Of a stretch of 64,000 nt of DNA, positions 18,891 through 27,763 are shown one piece after another. The stretch spans positions 372,001-436,000 of the forward strand of contig NZ_JBHSAF010000015.1 in NCBI RefSeq assembly GCF_042649925.1, given 5' to 3'. The DNA is from Pseudaeromonas sharmana (lineage in GTDB: Bacteria; Pseudomonadota; Gammaproteobacteria; Enterobacterales; Aeromonadaceae). The notes beneath the pieces are model-generated. The model was not told the DNA's origin, made no database searches, and saw nothing but the letters and a program-made list of their open reading frames with translations. Within the stretch, counting starts at the first letter, position 1. Every line of letters begins with the position of its first letter. Position numbers and translations under genes: made by a program.

Positions 18891-19772
18891 TTATTCTGCC
18901 TGCAGCATGCCGGCAATGCGGTGCCAATAGCCGTTACACTCCCTGGAAGCTGCTGCATAACGCGGGGCCTGACCTGTGGTCGCCGCCTGATGAAAACGCT
19001 GAATCCAAGCAGGGAAATCCGCTCCTTGTGGGCTCAGACGGATGATGTCGACCAGGCCGTGCATGCTGTCGATATCGTTCAGCAGGTTATAACAGTAGCC
19101 GGACTGGGTTTGTATACCATTGAGTACGAATACGGCTTGACCTTCCTGGCTCTCGGCTACGCGGCCTGATGGGTAAGCAAGGCATGCCAGCTCACACTGA
19201 TCTTTCGGCCGATTCTCGGCTCTGGCGGTGAAGCAACGAGCCGAGTAAGCCAGCGGGAGCTGGCCGTAGGCGAACAACTCCACCTCAAAGCGATCCCGCA
19301 AACCGCGTGCGGCACACTCCTGCAGTACCTTCTGCAGCCAGTCGCGCGATAACTCGACAGGCATGACCCAGCGCGTCATGCCACGCTGAAGCAATAACGC
19401 TATGACATCGGCGTTATAGCAGTTGATGGCCGGGCCACAGATAAATGGCAAACCGGCTTCATGGGCTAATTGTATGGCGCCCATGTCGTTAGCCTCTATC
19501 TGCAATTCACCATTATCCAGCCACCGCTTCACCTCGTTCAGTTCGGAGGGTGCCTGGATGAGTGCCAACGTCGACAGTACGACTTCTTTGCCATGCTGGC
19601 GAAGTGCTGTGGCAATCTCCAGCCAGTCACCGAGCTTAAGTTCACGCCGTTTGCTGCATACGGTTTCGCCAAGGTAGATGATGTTAGCGTCTGATTCGGC
19701 CACCTGTTGATACAGTGTTTCGACATCGCCCTTGGGCCAAAAATAGAGTAGGGGACCCAATGATATTTTCAT
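18891..19772 (-). CDS. ubiV: Oxygen-independent ubiquinone biosynthesis protein UbiV
   Basis: A 293-residue U32-family protein (YhbV). The start at 19772 (MKISLGPLLYFWP) matches UbiV; the open frame continues upstream without family sequence. Cysteines expected to bind a 4Fe-4S cluster are visible in VCSKRRE and in the ARC-(x)12-CELAC cluster. UbiV forms a complex with UbiU that hydroxylates ubiquinone intermediates without oxygen, which allows ubiquinone synthesis under anaerobiosis. It is 13 bp downstream of ubiU. Confidence 0.93.
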   Translation of the reverse strand: MKISLGPLLYFWPKGDVETLYQQVAESDANIIYLGETVCSKRRELKLGDWLEIATALRQHGKEVVLSTLALIQAPSELNEVKRWLDNGELQIEANDMGAIQLAHEAGLPFICGPAINCYNADVIALLLQRGMTRWVMPVELSRDWLQKVLQECAARGLRDRFEVELFAYGQLPLAYSARCFTARAENRPKDQCELACLAYPSGRVAESQEGQAVFVLNGIQTQSGYCYNLLNDIDSMHGLVDIIRLSPQGADFPAWIQRFHQAATTGQAPRYAAASRECNGYWHRIAGMLQAE

Positions 19773-19785
19773 CTCGCTATTCCTG

Positions 19786-20781
19786 TTACTGCCACTGTTT
19801 GTGGTAAGCGCCCAAGGTGGTTTGACTGCCTTCGGATACGGAGGCCAGTTGTTGGTCCCAAGCCGTTGCGACCTGATAACGTTGTGGATCTTCCAGATAG
19901 CAATCGATGGCGGCACGCCAAACACGTGTTACCTGTTCCACATAGGCCGGGCTGCGTTGTCGGCCTTCAATCTTGACCGACTTGACACCACAGGCAAACA
20001 GCTCTGGCAGCAATGAGAGCGTATTCAGGCTGGTTGGCTCTTCCAGGGTATGAAACAGGTGGCCATCCACCCGGTAACGCCCCTTGCACAACGTGGGGTA
20101 ACCCGCGTTCTCCCCGGCGGCGTAGCGATCGATCAGTACTTCGTTGAGCCGTGACTCAAGTCCGGAGGCTGTTTCTTGCCAGCGGACAAAACGGGCCGGA
20201 GAACAGGCACCGACGGTGTTAGGACTCTCGCCGGTCAGATAGGACGAGAGGTAGCAGCGACCTTCGGCCATGATGCACAGACTGCCAAAAGCAAAGACTT
20301 CGAGCTCGGCGCTGGTTTCTCGTGACAGCTGTTTGACCTGGTGGATCGACAGCACACGCGGCAACACAACCCGTTTAATATTGAAGGCTTGCTGATAGAA
20401 ACGGATCGCGGCGGCATTGGTTGCCGAGGCCTGGACTGAGAGATGCAGTTCGACATGGGGGTAGTGGCGATAGGCATAGTCGAGAACTGCAATGTCGGCA
20501 ATGATCAACGCATCTGCACCCAGCTGGACGGCTTTATCGACCGCCTTTTGCCAGCGTTCTGTCGCCCCGGGATGAGCAAAGGTGTTAATGGCAACATGCA
20601 GCTTGCGGCCGTGCTGGTGTACATAGTCGACTGCACGTTGCAACTTTTTGTCATCAAAGTTGAGGCCAGCGAAATGCCGCGCGTTGGTATCATCCTTAAA
20701 GCCGATGAAAACCGCGTCGGCGCCACCATCGATAGCGGCCTTCAAGGCCGGCAGGTTTCCGGCAGGACAGAGTAATTCCAT
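19786..20781 (-). CDS. ubiU: Oxygen-independent ubiquinone biosynthesis protein UbiU
   Basis: A 331-residue U32-family protein (YhbU) beginning MELLCPAGNLPALKAAI. The four cluster-binding cysteines sit in LCIMAEGRC, GACSPARF and TLCKGRY. It is the partner of UbiV in the anaerobic hydroxylation steps of ubiquinone synthesis. The start at 20781 is preferred over an ATG 15 bases upstream because it gives exactly the family N-terminus. It is divergent from ubiT. Confidence 0.95.
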   Translation of the reverse strand: MELLCPAGNLPALKAAIDGGADAVFIGFKDDTNARHFAGLNFDDKKLQRAVDYVHQHGRKLHVAINTFAHPGATERWQKAVDKAVQLGADALIIADIAVLDYAYRHYPHVELHLSVQASATNAAAIRFYQQAFNIKRVVLPRVLSIHQVKQLSRETSAELEVFAFGSLCIMAEGRCYLSSYLTGESPNTVGACSPARFVRWQETASGLESRLNEVLIDRYAAGENAGYPTLCKGRYRVDGHLFHTLEEPTSLNTLSLLPELFACGVKSVKIEGRQRSPAYVEQVTRVWRAAIDCYLEDPQRYQVATAWDQQLASVSEGSQTTLGAYHKQWQ

Positions 20782-20875
20782 ACAGGTGCTCCACAATTTC
20801 GTGATGGCGATTTTAATCAGCCTGGTGGAGCTATGTTTTGACTTGAGGCAGTTTTCATCCCGCGAGCCGAATAAA

Positions 20876-20913
20876 GTTGATTTTCAACAGAATTTACCCG
20901 CTTGAAATATGAT
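20876..20913 (+). promoter_or_regulatory. Possible ubiT promoter with palindrome
   Basis: The 165-bp gap between the divergent ubiU and ubiT starts holds a perfect short palindrome (GTTGA-TTT-TCAAC, 20876-20888). Nineteen bases after it lies a TATGAT -10-like hexamer (20908-20913). The palindrome contains one FNR-like half site (TTGAT), but the second half is poor. A role in anaerobic control is an inference from the known FNR control of these genes in E. coli, not a firm match. Confidence 0.3.
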
Positions 20914-20946
20914 TAGATGCGCAACAAATGACAGGAGACAACTCAC

Positions 20947-21444
20947 GTGTTTAATCAACTGCATAGTCACTTGGTCCGCAAGGCGCCTTCTTTGCTGCGC
21001 GCCCCCGCGCGCTGGCTACCGTTCGCGCTACAACAAAAGATGATGGGTTCCTTGCTGACGACCATATTCAGCGAAGCGCTGGCAGACGGCGATTTCGAAT
21101 TTCTGACCGGCCGCTGGTTGCAAATCGAGGTAAGAGATTTGCAACTGGTCTGGTTTATTTCTTATGCCGACTCGCGGCTGGTGATTGCGGAAAAGACGCC
21201 GCACGTTGATGTGACCTTTTCCGCTGAACTCAACGATTTGGTGTTGATTGCCGGGCGTAAAGAGGATCCGGATAGCCTGTTTTTCCAGCGGCGTTTGCGT
21301 ATCGAAGGTGACACCGAGCTCGGGTTGGAGGTCAAGAACTTGATGGACAGTATTGATTTAACAATATTGCCGTCAGTCTTAAGGTATGGATTGCAGGACT
21401 TTGCCAGTTTTGTGCAACGAGGTCTGGCCGTTCCTCAGCCCTGA
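20947..21444 (+). CDS. ubiT: Ubiquinone accessory factor UbiT, SCP2 domain
   Basis: A 165-residue SCP2-type lipid-binding protein (YhbT). UbiT is required with UbiU and UbiV for oxygen-independent ubiquinone synthesis, probably by binding isoprenoid intermediates. The start is a GTG with AGGAG about ten bases upstream. The SCP2 core is seen in VDVTFSAELNDLVLIA and the RLRIEGDTELGLEVKNL strand-helix. Sharing a divergent intergenic region with ubiUV fits joint regulation. Confidence 0.92.
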   Translation: MFNQLHSHLVRKAPSLLRAPARWLPFALQQKMMGSLLTTIFSEALADGDFEFLTGRWLQIEVRDLQLVWFISYADSRLVIAEKTPHVDVTFSAELNDLVLIAGRKEDPDSLFFQRRLRIEGDTELGLEVKNLMDSIDLTILPSVLRYGLQDFASFVQRGLAVPQP

Positions 21445-21577
21445 GGGGGCGATAAACGGTGACGGGAAACGGCACGTTTTGCACAGCGCTTTCCCATATC
21501 CCTTTTGGGCAACAGGTGAGACAACCCAGTTGTGGCGTGGTACCATCGTGCGCCCTGTTTAGTCATCAGCTGTCATC

Positions 21578-22306
21578 ATGTTGGACAATATTCGCATCGT
21601 TCTGGTTAATACCTCTCACTCTGGCAATATCGGCTCCGCCGCCCGGGCCATGAAGACGATGGGGATCCATGATCTGGTGCTTGTCGACCCCGCAGAGTTG
21701 CCCGATGGGCGCGCGACCGCGATGGCGGCTGGCGCTGTGGATGTGCTGGCCAATTTGCGGATCGTGCCCACATTGAGTGAGGCGGTTGCCGACTGTGGTC
21801 TGGTTATCGGTAGCAGTGCACGTAGCCGTACGCTGGAGTGGCCATTGCTCGATCCGCGTCAGGCTGGGGCACAGGCGATCCAGGAGGCGCGTCAGCACAA
21901 AGTGGCATTCGTCTTTGGCCGTGAACGTACCGGTTTGACGAATGATGAGTTGCAGCAGTGTCACTACCATGTTTGCATCCCCGCCAATCCGCAATACAGC
22001 TCATTAAATCTGGCCATGGCTGTGCAGACCCTGTGTTACGAGATCCGCATGCACGCTCTGGCGGCAGAGGCGAACGTCGCTGAGATTGATGAGGAACAAG
22101 TCTATCCGCAACAGTTAGAATTGGATCGCTTCTATATCCATCTGGAGCAGACGCTTCGCGATATCACTTTCCTGCGACCAGATCATCCTGGTCAGGTGAT
22201 GGGCAAGTTGCGACGTTTGTTCAATCGCTGCCGGCCGGATAGCCAAGAACTGAACATACTGCGGGGTATTTTAACCGCGGTACAGAAGGGGCGACGTAAT
22301 ACCTGA
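21578..22306 (+). CDS. trmJ: tRNA (cytidine/uridine-2'-O-)-methyltransferase TrmJ
   Basis: A 242-residue SPOUT methyltransferase acting at position 32 of the tRNA anticodon loop. The knot motifs are visible: NTSHSGNIGSAARAMKTMG near the N-terminus, FGRERTGLTNDEL in the middle and YSSLNLAMAVQTLCYE. It lies just upstream of iscR, its usual neighbour in gammaproteobacteria. Confidence 0.94.
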   Translation: MLDNIRIVLVNTSHSGNIGSAARAMKTMGIHDLVLVDPAELPDGRATAMAAGAVDVLANLRIVPTLSEAVADCGLVIGSSARSRTLEWPLLDPRQAGAQAIQEARQHKVAFVFGRERTGLTNDELQQCHYHVCIPANPQYSSLNLAMAVQTLCYEIRMHALAAEANVAEIDEEQVYPQQLELDRFYIHLEQTLRDITFLRPDHPGQVMGKLRRLFNRCRPDSQELNILRGILTAVQKGRRNT

Positions 22307-22323
22307 GTTCAATTGAGGGTTAT

Positions 22324-22348
22324 ATACTTGACCAAAAAAGTCAGGTAT
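22324..22348 (+). promoter_or_regulatory. IscR type 1 binding site in the isc promoter
   Basis: The 25-bp sequence from 22324 to 22348 matches the type 1 IscR consensus (ATASYYGACTRWWWYAGTCRRSTAT) at 23 of 25 positions; the mismatches are at the tenth and fifteenth bases. It overlaps a TTGACC -35-like hexamer (22328-22333). Holo-IscR bound here would repress the isc operon when clusters are plentiful. Confidence 0.85.
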
Positions 22349-22389
22349 GGAAAGATGTACCCAGAGTGAACAATGAGGGTTGCCAAGCC

Positions 22390-22896
22390 ATGAGACTGAC
22401 ATCGAAAGGACGTTATGCCGTAACTGCCATGCTGGATGTGGCCTTGCATGCTGAGCAGGGGCCGGTTCCGCTGGCCGATATCTCCGAGCGGCAGGGTATT
22501 TCGCTCTCATACCTGGAACAGCTGTTTTCAAAGTTGCGCAAGCAAGGTCTGGTGGCCAGTGTGCGGGGACCAGGCGGTGGGTATCGTCTCGGCTTGTCGG
22601 CTGATGACATATCCATCAGCAAGGTCATCGCAGCGGTGAATGAGTCTGTTGAAGCCACCCGCTGTCATGGCGAGCAGGGCTGTCAGGGTGGAACCCGTTG
22701 TCTGACCCATTCCTTATGGCGTGATTTGAGTGACCGAATCAGTCATTTTCTCGACGAGATCACGCTCGGCGAACTGGTGCGTCAAGCCGAAGTGAAACAG
22801 ATTGCCGAACGTCAGGACAAGCAAAAACAGGTGGCACATGTGGTAGCCCATAAGCTAGACGTGGACGCCATGAGCGTTTCTGTTCAGCTGGGCTGA
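22390..22896 (+). CDS. iscR: Iron-sulfur cluster regulator IscR (Rrf2 family)
   Basis: A 168-residue Rrf2-type winged-helix regulator starting MRLTSKGRYAVTAML. The 2Fe-2S ligands are visible in RCHGEQGCQGGTRCLTH: three cysteines and the histidine, as in E. coli C92, C98, C104 and H107. It senses cluster status and autoregulates through the type 1 box just upstream. The ORF is open eight codons further upstream, but those residues are not family-like. It is first in the isc operon. Confidence 0.95.
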   Translation: MRLTSKGRYAVTAMLDVALHAEQGPVPLADISERQGISLSYLEQLFSKLRKQGLVASVRGPGGGYRLGLSADDISISKVIAAVNESVEATRCHGEQGCQGGTRCLTHSLWRDLSDRISHFLDEITLGELVRQAEVKQIAERQDKQKQVAHVVAHKLDVDAMSVSVQLG

Positions 22897-22930
22897 TGTG
22901 ACCACTTTACGAAATCGAGGTAATTGAGTA

Positions 22931-24145
22931 ATGAAGCTGCCGATTTATCTGGACTATTCAGCAACGACGCCGGTGGATCCCCGCGTTGCCGAGAAGATGA
23001 TGCAATGCCTGACTCTGGATGGCACCTTTGGCAACCCGGCCTCTCGCTCGCACCGTTTTGGCTGGCAGGCAGAAGAGGCTGTGGACGAGGCGCGTAATCA
23101 TATTGCCGATTTAATCGGCGCCGATCCCCGGGAGATTGTTTTTACCTCCGGTGCTACCGAGTCCAACAATCTGGCCATCAAAGGCATTGCGCATTTTTAC
23201 CAGAAGCAGGGCAAACACATCATTACCTGCAAGACGGAACACAAGGCGGTGCTTGACCCTTGCCGTTATCTTGAGGGTGAGGGATTTGAGGTGACCTACC
23301 TGGATCCGCAACCGAATGGTCTGGTCTCGTTGCAGCAAATCGAGTCAGCGATGCGTGACGACACCATCCTGGTCAGCTTGATGCACGTCAACAACGAAAT
23401 CGGTGTTATCCAGGATGTGGCCGCCATCGGTGAGCTGTGCCGTGCGCGCAAGATATTTTTCCATGTTGATGCCGCCCAGAGTTGCGGCAAGATCCCCGTC
23501 GATGTCGAGGCGATGAAAATTGACCTGTTGTCGATGTCTGCACACAAAATTTACGGACCTAAAGGCATTGGTGCTCTGTTCGTTCGCCGCAAGCCGCGTG
23601 TGCGCCTCGAAGCACAAATGCATGGTGGCGGACATGAACGGGGTATGCGTTCCGGCACCTTGCCAACGCATCAGATCGTCGGCATGGGCGAGGCATTCCG
23701 CATTGCCAAGCTGGAGATGGTCGCCGAAGACGCGCGCATTTGCGCCCTCCGGGATCGGCTATGGAACGGCATCAAGGGTATTGAAGAGGTCTATGTCAAT
23801 GGTGACCTGGAGCACAGGGTACCTGGCAACCTCAACGTCAGCTTTGCCTATGTCGAAGGTGAGTCCCTGATCATGGCATTGAAGGATCTTGCGGTCTCTT
23901 CTGGTTCTGCGTGTACTTCGGCCAGCCTTGAGCCTTCTTATGTGCTGCGCGCGCTAGGGCTGAACGACGAGCTGGCACACAGCTCCATTCGCTTCTCTAT
24001 CGGTCGTTTTACTACCGAAGAGGAGATCGATTATGCCGTGTCGTTGATCAACGATGCGATCGGACGCCTGCGGGAGCTTTCACCCCTGTGGGATATGTTC
24101 AAGGAAGGCGTCGATCTGACCAAGGTCGAGTGGGTTCATCACTAA
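22931..24145 (+). CDS. iscS: Cysteine desulfurase IscS
   Basis: A 404-residue pyridoxal-phosphate enzyme that removes sulfur from cysteine for Fe-S clusters and tRNA thiolation. The PLP lysine is in SMSAHKIYGPKG, and the persulfide-forming cysteine is in SSGSACTSASLEPS on the mobile loop. The C-terminus ends KVEWVHH, as in other IscS proteins. Length is the family norm. Confidence 0.97.
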   Translation: MKLPIYLDYSATTPVDPRVAEKMMQCLTLDGTFGNPASRSHRFGWQAEEAVDEARNHIADLIGADPREIVFTSGATESNNLAIKGIAHFYQKQGKHIITCKTEHKAVLDPCRYLEGEGFEVTYLDPQPNGLVSLQQIESAMRDDTILVSLMHVNNEIGVIQDVAAIGELCRARKIFFHVDAAQSCGKIPVDVEAMKIDLLSMSAHKIYGPKGIGALFVRRKPRVRLEAQMHGGGHERGMRSGTLPTHQIVGMGEAFRIAKLEMVAEDARICALRDRLWNGIKGIEEVYVNGDLEHRVPGNLNVSFAYVEGESLIMALKDLAVSSGSACTSASLEPSYVLRALGLNDELAHSSIRFSIGRFTTEEEIDYAVSLINDAIGRLRELSPLWDMFKEGVDLTKVEWVHH

Positions 24146-24177
24146 TCCGGAAGGATGCAGTTAGTTGGAGGTGAGTC

Positions 24178-24564
24178 ATGGCGTACAGTGAAAAAGTCAT
24201 TGATCATTATGAAAACCCGCGTAACGTGGGCTCGTTTGACAAAAATGATCCGGATGTTGCAACCGGCATGGTGGGTGCTCCCGCCTGCGGCGATGTGATG
24301 AAATTGCAGCTTAAAATCAGCGCGGATGGCGTGATTGAAGATGCCAAGTTCAAAACCTATGGTTGTGGCTCTGCGATCGCATCCAGCTCATTAGTGACTG
24401 AGTGGGTCAAGGGCAAGACGCTGGACGAGGCCCAGGCCATCAAGAATACCGATATCGCCGAAGAGCTGGCGTTGCCGCCGGTTAAAATCCACTGTTCGAT
24501 CCTGGCGGAGGATGCCATCAAGGCCGCCATCGCGGATTATCGTAAGAAGAAAGGCCTCGAATAA
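24178..24564 (+). CDS. iscU: Fe-S cluster scaffold IscU
   Basis: A 128-residue scaffold on which 2Fe-2S clusters are assembled. The three ligand cysteines are in GAPACGDVMK, TYGCGSAIASSS and KIHCSILAED. The LPPVK motif recognised by HscA immediately precedes the last one. Position between iscS and iscA is canonical. Confidence 0.97.
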   Translation: MAYSEKVIDHYENPRNVGSFDKNDPDVATGMVGAPACGDVMKLQLKISADGVIEDAKFKTYGCGSAIASSSLVTEWVKGKTLDEAQAIKNTDIAEELALPPVKIHCSILAEDAIKAAIADYRKKKGLE

Positions 24565-24591
24565 GTGGTAAGCAAGAAGGATAGATGAGTA

Positions 24592-24915
24592 ATGGCAGTC
24601 AGCATGACGCACGCCGCCGCCGAGCGGGTCAAGAAGTTCCTGCAGAGCCGGGGCAAAGGCATTGGATTACGGCTGGGAGTCAAGACTTCTGGCTGCTCCG
24701 GTATGGCTTACGTGCTGGAATTTGTCGATGAGTTACAGGCTGAGGACGAAGTTTTCAGTGTCGAAGGCGTCAACATCATTGTCGATGGCAAAAGCCTCAT
24801 CTATCTGGACGGCACCGAGTTGGATTTTGTCAAAGAAGGCCTGAATGAAGGCTTTAAATTTAACAACCCGAATACCAAAGGGGAGTGCGGCTGCGGCGAA
24901 AGCTTCACGGTCTGA
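24592..24915 (+). CDS. iscA: A-type Fe-S carrier IscA
   Basis: A 107-residue A-type carrier with the three conserved cysteines in SGCSGMAY and the C-terminal CGCGESF. It passes clusters from IscU to target apoproteins. It is located 27 bp after iscU. Confidence 0.97.
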   Translation: MAVSMTHAAAERVKKFLQSRGKGIGLRLGVKTSGCSGMAYVLEFVDELQAEDEVFSVEGVNIIVDGKSLIYLDGTELDFVKEGLNEGFKFNNPNTKGECGCGESFTV

Positions 24916-24936
24916 ACTCTCCATGAGTGTGAGTGC

Positions 24937-25458
24937 ATGGTGAACTATTTCGAGCTGTTTCAGCTTCCTCCGCAATTGATGCTGGATACCGCGCTGTTGG
25001 CAGAGCGGTATCGGGCATTACAGCAACAATATCATCCCGACCGCTTTGCCGCCGCGCCGGAGTCAGAACGCCTGCAGGCGCTGCAGCACGCGGCCGAAAT
25101 CAATAGCGCTTACCAGACATTGAAGGATGCGTTAAGCCGCGCAGAGTACCTGCTGTCGTTGCAGGGGCTGGATATCCGTGGTGAGCAGCAGACACTGCAA
25201 GACACTACGTTTTTGCTTCAGCAACTGGAGTGGCGTGAAGAGCTGGAGGCGTTGCGTGAACACGCCGATCCTGATGCCGCGATTCCGGTATTTGAACAGC
25301 GAATTAGCAGTGAATATAAACGTCTGAGTCAACAGTTGGAAACAGCGTTCAACGCAGCGCAGTGGATGGATGCGGCCGACCTGATTCGCAAGTTGAAATT
25401 TGTACGCAAGCTGCGTGATGAACTCAGTCGCCTCGAAGACTCATTAATGGATTTGTAA
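24937..25458 (+). CDS. hscB: J-domain co-chaperone HscB
   Basis: A 173-residue Hsp20-type J protein. The J domain occupies about residues 1-75 with the HPD motif in QYHPDRFA, followed by a helical IscU-binding domain. HscB brings IscU to HscA and stimulates its ATPase. It starts 21 bp after iscA and is separated from hscA by four bases. Confidence 0.95.
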   Translation: MVNYFELFQLPPQLMLDTALLAERYRALQQQYHPDRFAAAPESERLQALQHAAEINSAYQTLKDALSRAEYLLSLQGLDIRGEQQTLQDTTFLLQQLEWREELEALREHADPDAAIPVFEQRISSEYKRLSQQLETAFNAAQWMDAADLIRKLKFVRKLRDELSRLEDSLMDL

Positions 25459-25462
25459 CCTG

Positions 25463-27313
25463 ATGGCATTACTGCATATTGCCGAACCGGGGCTCAGTGC
25501 AGCTCCACATCAACATAAATGGGCTGTGGGCATCGATTTGGGGACAACCAACTCGCTGGTTGCAGTCGTGCGCAGTGGTGTCGCCGAGACGCTGGCGGAT
25601 GCCAGCGGCGAACATTTGCTGCCATCGGTCGTACATTACCAGCAAGACGGCGTGCGCGTCGGCCTGCTGGCCCGGAATGAAGCGGCGCTCGACCCGCGAA
25701 ATACCCTGTCATCGATCAAGCGTCTGATGGGTAAGGCCATGCAGGATGTGTCTGCCGTCGGCCTGCCTTATCAGTTCAGTGCCAGCGATAGCGGCATGGT
25801 ACAAGTCGAAACCATTCAGGGTGCGGTCAACCCGGTGCAAGTTTCGGCCGAGATCTTGCGTGCCCTGGCGCAGCGTGCCAGCACGACACTTGAAGCAGAA
25901 CTCGATGGCGTCGTTATCACTGTGCCAGCCTATTTCAACGATGCTCAACGCCAAGCCACCAAGGATGCAGCCAGATTAGCCGGTTTGCATGTGTTGCGTC
26001 TGTTGAATGAGCCGACCGCGGCAGCCGTGGCCTACGGGCTGGATTCTGGCCAAGAAGGTGTCATTGCCGTTTACGATTTGGGCGGCGGTACCTTCGATAT
26101 CTCGATCCTGCGTTTGCATCGCGGTGTATTTGAAGTGTTGGCCACCGGTGGCGATTCGGCACTGGGTGGCGACGATTTCGACCATCTGCTGGCGGACTGG
26201 ATCCGCGAACAGGCTGGCGTCAGCGATGCCAACTTGTCTCCGGAGCAGCAACGCATGCTGCTCGACCTGGCCTGCGTGAGCAAGGTCGCGCTGAGTGATG
26301 CCGATTCTACCCTGGTCAGCTTCGCCGGCTGGCAGGGGCAGCTGACTCGCCAGCAATTTGAATCCTTGATTGAACCGCTGGTGCGCAAGACATTGCAAGC
26401 CTGCCGGCGAGTCATCAAGGATGCCGGCATCGAGTCCGACGAGGTTCGTGAAGTGGTGATGGTCGGTGGCTCGACGCGAGTACCGTTGGTGCGTCAACGA
26501 GTGGGCGAGTTTTTTAATCGGCCGCCATTGACCAGCCTGGATCCGGATCGGGTCGTGGCCATCGGTGCGGCGATCCAGGCGGATGTGCTGGTTGGCAACA
26601 AGCCGGACAGCGAGATGTTGTTGCTGGACGTGATTCCACTGTCGCTGGGCCTGGAGACCATGGGTGGCTTGGTCGAGAAGATTATCCCGCGTAACACCAC
26701 CATTCCTGTGGCTCGTGCTCAGGAGTTCACCACGTTCAAGGATGGTCAGACCGCGATGGCCATTCATGTGGTGCAGGGGGAACGCGAGCTGGTAGCCGAT
26801 TGCCGCTCTCTGGCGCGTTTTACCCTGCGTGGCATTCCGCCACTGGCTGCGGGTGCAGCCCATATTCGGGTCACCTTCCAGGTGGATGCCGACGGTTTGT
26901 TGTCGGTCAGCGCACTGGAGAAGAGCTCTGGGGTGCAGGCGGCAATCGAGGTTAAGCCCTCCTACGGCCTGAGTGAGCTGGAGATCGCCACTATGTTGCG
27001 CGATTCGTTACGCTATGCTCAGCAGGACGTCGCGGCCCGCATGCTGGCCGAGCAGCAGGTTGAGGCCGATCGTGTTCTGGAGAGCGTGCAACAAGCGCTG
27101 CAAGCAGATGGTGCGGCACTGTTGGAACGGGGCGATCGCATTGTAATTGAGACTGCATTGGCTAACTTGCTGGCCAGCCGCAATGGCGCCGATCCGGAGG
27201 CGATCCAAGCCGCGATTTCCGCGGTCGATCATGCTACCGCGGATTTTGCTGCGCGCCGAATGGACGCTTCAATTCGTCAGGCCCTGCAAGGGCAACAGAT
27301 AGATAAGGTGTGA
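25463..27313 (+). CDS. hscA: Hsp70-type chaperone HscA
   Basis: A 616-residue specialised Hsp70 that releases clusters from IscU. The nucleotide-binding domain is clear (GIDLGTTNSLVAV, AVYDLGGGTFDIS, VVMVGGSTRVPLVR). The substrate-binding domain starts near residue 390 (LLDVIPLSLGLETMGG). The length is that of HscA rather than DnaK (about 640), and it lacks DnaK's acidic tail. It is coupled to hscB upstream and fdx downstream. Confidence 0.96.
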   Translation: MALLHIAEPGLSAAPHQHKWAVGIDLGTTNSLVAVVRSGVAETLADASGEHLLPSVVHYQQDGVRVGLLARNEAALDPRNTLSSIKRLMGKAMQDVSAVGLPYQFSASDSGMVQVETIQGAVNPVQVSAEILRALAQRASTTLEAELDGVVITVPAYFNDAQRQATKDAARLAGLHVLRLLNEPTAAAVAYGLDSGQEGVIAVYDLGGGTFDISILRLHRGVFEVLATGGDSALGGDDFDHLLADWIREQAGVSDANLSPEQQRMLLDLACVSKVALSDADSTLVSFAGWQGQLTRQQFESLIEPLVRKTLQACRRVIKDAGIESDEVREVVMVGGSTRVPLVRQRVGEFFNRPPLTSLDPDRVVAIGAAIQADVLVGNKPDSEMLLLDVIPLSLGLETMGGLVEKIIPRNTTIPVARAQEFTTFKDGQTAMAIHVVQGERELVADCRSLARFTLRGIPPLAAGAAHIRVTFQVDADGLLSVSALEKSSGVQAAIEVKPSYGLSELEIATMLRDSLRYAQQDVAARMLAEQQVEADRVLESVQQALQADGAALLERGDRIVIETALANLLASRNGADPEAIQAAISAVDHATADFAARRMDASIRQALQGQQIDKV

Positions 27314-27314
27314 T

Positions 27315-27653
27315 ATGCCAAAGGTCATTTTTCTGCCTCATGAAACCCTCTGTCCTGATGGACTGGCCGTTGAGGCACAACCCGGTGAGACCATCCTGGA
27401 TGTCGCGCTGCGCCATCATATCGAGATTGAGCATGCCTGCGAGAAGTCGTGTGCCTGCACCACCTGTCACTGTGTTGTGCGTGAGGGGTTCGATTCGCTG
27501 GAGCCCAGTGATGAGCTGGAAGACGATATGCTAGACAAGGCATGGGGGCTGGAGCCTGAGTCGCGCCTCAGTTGTCAGGCCAGAGTCAGTGATGAAGATC
27601 TGGTGGTCGAAATCCCCCGCTACACGATTAATCTGGCTTCCGAACGTCACTGA
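27315..27653 (+). CDS. fdx: Isc-system 2Fe-2S ferredoxin
   Basis: A 112-residue adrenodoxin-type ferredoxin. The cluster ligands follow the C-x5-C-x2-C pattern in CEKSCACTTC, with the fourth cysteine in LSCQARV. It supplies electrons for cluster assembly on IscU. It starts one base after the hscA stop, so translation is probably coupled. No iscX-like gene follows; a terminator and pepB-type genes come next. Confidence 0.96.
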   Translation: MPKVIFLPHETLCPDGLAVEAQPGETILDVALRHHIEIEHACEKSCACTTCHCVVREGFDSLEPSDELEDDMLDKAWGLEPESRLSCQARVSDEDLVVEIPRYTINLASERH

Positions 27654-27696
27654 TAGGGTGATGATGGTGGCAAGCACGCAGCAAGCAGAATAGAGT

Positions 27697-27732
27697 AAGG
27701 CCATCCCCGCAAGGGATGGCCTTCATTGTTTT
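27697..27732 (+). terminator. Terminator of the isc operon
   Basis: A perfect 11-bp stem (AAGGCCATCCC / GGGATGGCCTT) with a 5-nt loop is followed by CATTGTTTTTC. It lies where iscX would be in E. coli. Confidence 0.8.
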
Positions 27733-27763
27733 TCACCGCCTAGAACAGGAATTATCAAAGATT

